This document shows, piece by piece, positions 33,147 to 35,145 of a stretch of 35,145 nucleotides of DNA. Each line of letters opens with the position of its first letter. Position 1 is the stretch's first letter. Under the pieces are notes generated by a model. It worked only from the letters and a program-made list of their open reading frames with translations. It searched no databases and was not told where the DNA came from. Source of the stretch: JBELHO01 sp042091375 (GTDB lineage: Bacteria > Pseudomonadota > Gammaproteobacteria > Enterobacterales > Alteromonadaceae); assembly GCA_042091375.1 (NCBI GenBank), contig JBELHO010000034.1:1-35145 (forward strand), in the 5' to 3' direction. Made by a program: the position numbers and the translations under genes.

Positions 33147-35145
33147 TTGCAAACTTTATTCAAAGGTGATCACGTTTTAACCACTAAATTTAATTCAATT
33201 TTAAGCAAACGTATTTTAAATCATTTTATTTTATACAAAGCTATTTTATACAAAGCTACTTTATACAAAACTAGCTTAAGCAAAGGCACCACAAACAAAG
33301 GTAATTTGCTTATTTTTACCACATTTTTATTGCTGCAATCATTGTTGTTACTTTGGTCTAGCGGCAGTTTTGCCGCATCCTCTAGCCAACAGCCAACTCA
33401 AGCCACCGCTAAACAGCTAGCTACTGAGCAGTTAGCTTCTGATCAGCCAGATAAACAATTCATTGCTGGGTTTGAATTTCCGCAGCAATTAAATGTGAAA
33501 AGCTATTCAATTAACGACGGTTTATCACAAGGCTCGGTCTTTGACATAGTTCAAGACGCGGAAGGTTTTATTTGGTTGTCAACCCAAGACGGCTTAAATC
33601 GATTTGACGGCGTCAATTTTACTCATTATCGGCACAACACTGAAGATCAATATTCACTGGCCGACAACTTTGTGCGCAAGTTATTTATTGATAACACCGG
33701 TACTCTTTGGGTTGGTACCGAAAATGGTTTAAGTCAATACAACAGTCAATTGGACAACTTTAACAACTATCGCCAAGTGACTGAGGCAGAACAAGCTACA
33801 GGAGAACACAGCCTAGCCGATAACTTTATCTGGGACATTTACCAAGACAACCAGCAGCAACTTTGGGTGGCCACCGAATCGGCTTTACATAAGTTCGACC
33901 ATGCCAGCGGGCAGTTTAAGCAAATACAAATGCGCGCCGCTAACAATATTGCCAGCACCGACATCAAAGCCGTTAAAACCATCTTCCAAGACGCCAATAA
34001 CCATTATTGGTTCAGTAGTTACCAAAACGGTTTATACATCTACAACGCCGACTTAGTAGCGGTAAACACTGAATTACTCAATAAAATTAATTTAGCTTTG
34101 GGATCTGCAACAAAGCTAATTAATCAAATCAGTTACCAAGCTGAGCAACAACAATATTGGTTAGCCACCAATAACGGTTTTTTTGTCTTAGATCAAGACT
34201 ACCAAGTTGTCCAGCATTACCCCCTAACTGATAGCACTAACAGTACCAATAGCACTATCACTACCAATAGCCCTAACAGCACTAACACTAGCACTAGCAG
34301 TAACAGCACTAGCAGCACTAATAGTAGTAACAGTACCAATAGTAGTAACAGTACCAATAGCCCTAACAGCACTAGCAGCACCAATAGTAGTAACAGTACC
34401 AATAGCCCTAACAGCACTAGCAGTACCAATAGTAGTAACAGTACCAATAGCCCTAACAGCACTAGCAGCACCAATAGTAGTAACAGCACCAATAGCAGTA
34501 ACCGCACTAGCAGCACTAGTACCCCAGCGGGACAAACTGAAGCTGAGCAAGTCAACGTGCGCAGCTTTAACCGCGCTGGCGATAACCACTACGCCGATCG
34601 TATATGGTTGGCCAGCAACCAAGGCTTAAAGTCAATCGATTTGACACACCAACAAGTCACTGAACACAACTTTAACAAGATTATTCAAACACCTCATAAT
34701 CAACTTATTTACAGTAGTTATGTCGATAGGGCGAATACTCTCTGGCTAGGTACTTACAATGGCTTATTTGCGGTGAGTATGCAGGCTAATATAGTGCAAC
34801 ACAGTCAATACCTAAAGCCTATGGTTCATGAGGTGATAACTGACGGTGTTAATTCTTTTGTGATGTTAAACCAGCAAGTGTGGTTAGCCACCGACAATCA
34901 GCTTTATAAAATTGCAGATGAGCAGCAACCGCAATTAGTTACAGAATTTGCTGATAATATAGATTACCTGATCAGCAATGGCACTGCCTTGTATTTAGTT
35001 ACCGAGCAGAACCAGCTATATCAGTTCGATGTCAGCACCAAGCAATTAATTGAGCATCCCTTGTGGCAAGCTCAAGCAAACTTCCAATTTTTCACCAGCA
35101 GCCCCATAAAACTAATTGACCAGCGCATTTGGTATTTAGATCAGT
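33147..35145 (+). CDS. Two-component-type beta-propeller sensor (partial, C-terminus beyond the right edge)
   Basis: Hand translation gives an open frame of 666 codons to the edge, starting at a TTG four bases after GAGGAGGT. An in-frame stop at 33117 bounds it. An unusual 50-residue basic extension precedes a signal or anchor (about 53-76, LLIFTTFLLLQSLLLLW then GSFAAS). Then come repeated Reg_prop motifs: FIWLSTQDGLNRFDG, TLWVGTENGLSQY, QLWVATESALHKF, IWLASNQGLKSID and TLWLGTYNGLFAV. These build a periplasmic seven-bladed propeller as in hybrid histidine kinases and some GGDEF proteins; the output domain is outside the window. Residues 363-459 are almost only Asn, Ser and Thr, inserted between blades and encoded by a minisatellite. 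The ligand is unknown. Direction is the same as the M16 protease, but it has its own promoter. Confidence 0.88.
   Translation, partial: MQTLFKGDHVLTTKFNSILSKRILNHFILYKAILYKATLYKTSLSKGTTNKGNLLIFTTFLLLQSLLLLWSSGSFAASSSQQPTQATAKQLATEQLASDQPDKQFIAGFEFPQQLNVKSYSINDGLSQGSVFDIVQDAEGFIWLSTQDGLNRFDGVNFTHYRHNTEDQYSLADNFVRKLFIDNTGTLWVGTENGLSQYNSQLDNFNNYRQVTEAEQATGEHSLADNFIWDIYQDNQQQLWVATESALHKFDHASGQFKQIQMRAANNIASTDIKAVKTIFQDANNHYWFSSYQNGLYIYNADLVAVNTELLNKINLALGSATKLINQISYQAEQQQYWLATNNGFFVLDQDYQVVQHYPLTDSTNSTNSTITTNSPNSTNTSTSSNSTSSTNSSNSTNSSNSTNSPNSTSSTNSSNSTNSPNSTSSTNSSNSTNSPNSTSSTNSSNSTNSSNRTSSTSTPAGQTEAEQVNVRSFNRAGDNHYADRIWLASNQGLKSIDLTHQQVTEHNFNKIIQTPHNQLIYSSYVDRANTLWLGTYNGLFAVSMQANIVQHSQYLKPMVHEVITDGVNSFVMLNQQVWLATDNQLYKIADEQQPQLVTEFADNIDYLISNGTALYLVTEQNQLYQFDVSTKQLIEHPLWQAQANFQFFTSSPIKLIDQRIWYLDQ
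33228..33302 (+). repeat. 15-bp in-frame repeat, five units, in the sensor's N-terminal extension
   Basis: ATTTTATACAAAGCT is exact at 33228-33242 and 33243-33257. Increasingly diverged copies follow at 33258-33272, 33273-33287 and 33288-33302. They encode ILYKA, ILYKA, TLYKT, SLSKG and TTNKG ahead of the hydrophobic signal. The gradient of decay suggests successive slippage events. Confidence 0.88.
34233..34523 (+). repeat. Asn/Ser/Thr minisatellite with 45-bp units inside the sensor gene
   Basis: 97 codons that are almost all AAY, AGY or ACY. A 45-bp unit encoding SSNSTNSPNSTSSTN is repeated at 34341-34385, 34386-34430 and 34431-34475 with one or no mismatch between copies, and a more diverged fourth copy ends at 34520. 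Partial units with 9- and 18-bp periodicity precede it. All unit lengths keep the frame. Confidence 0.93.

Noticed and set aside
34217..34622. Two minus-strand frames of 112 and 132 codons, one almost only Leu and Val, over the minisatellite
   Set aside because: They are the antisense reading of the Asn/Ser/Thr repeat; the repeat has no stops in those frames. The plus-strand frame continues the propeller motifs on both sides, so it is the real gene.

Overview
The window looks like a chromosomal segment of a marine gammaproteobacterium, most plausibly of the order Alteromonadales (Colwelliaceae or a near relative). This is an inference. It rests on moderately low GC, on two gene blocks in the same order as in Escherichia coli (ybeL / leuS-lptE-holA-nadD-rsfS-rlmH-mrdA-mrdB-rlpA-dacA-ybeD-lipB-lipA, and sixA / smrB / prmB-aroC), and on lineage-typical extras such as a large beta-propeller sensor. 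I saw no phage, complete insertion sequence, CRISPR array, rRNA or tRNA.

Layout. Positions 1-740 (minus) hold the N-terminal part of a membrane acyltransferase that runs off the left edge. A 570-bp gap follows, with decayed coding scraps and a 10-bp tandem repeat. Positions 1313-3412 (minus) encode an unusual fusion of a FAN1-like VRR-NUC nuclease and a DEDDh exonuclease. Positions 3779-6697 (minus) form a three-gene operon: a GbsR/MarR-type regulator, then cydA and cydB of a short-Q-loop (cyanide-insensitive type) bd quinol oxidase. A perfect 14-bp inverted repeat overlaps its promoter. A Lon-like protease (7304-9697) and the zinc-ribbon protein YbeL (9816-10298) follow on the minus strand.

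Positions 10576-24156 (plus) are a long housekeeping cluster. It covers leucyl-tRNA charging, LPS assembly, DNA polymerase III clamp loading, NAD synthesis, ribosome maturation and silencing, the rod-shape peptidoglycan machinery (PBP2, RodA, RlpA, PBP5/6) and lipoate synthesis. Genes are tightly packed or overlapping, and several start at TTG. The lipB/lipA junction carries a diverged tandem duplication that has produced a small chimeric ORF.

Positions 24337-25356 (plus) encode an ACR3-type arsenite efflux protein whose natural start position is occupied by ATC. On the minus strand are an MFS transporter, aroC and prmB. prmB is divergent from smrB (plus). sixA (minus) is divergent from a pitrilysin-like M16 protease (plus, 30070-32952). 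The last gene (33147 to the right edge) is the N-terminal part of a periplasmic two-component-type beta-propeller sensor. It has a well-formed promoter abutting an inverted repeat, an in-frame 15-bp repeat in its N-terminal extension and an in-frame Asn/Ser/Thr minisatellite inside the propeller.

A theme across the window is short tandem duplication (10, 12, 13, 15, 45 and about 180 bp). Within genes the units are multiples of three. No clearly new defence or mobile system is visible. The items most worth a second look are the nuclease fusion, the GbsR-cyd operator, the lipB/lipA junction duplication, the ATC start of acr3 and the repeat-bearing sensor.
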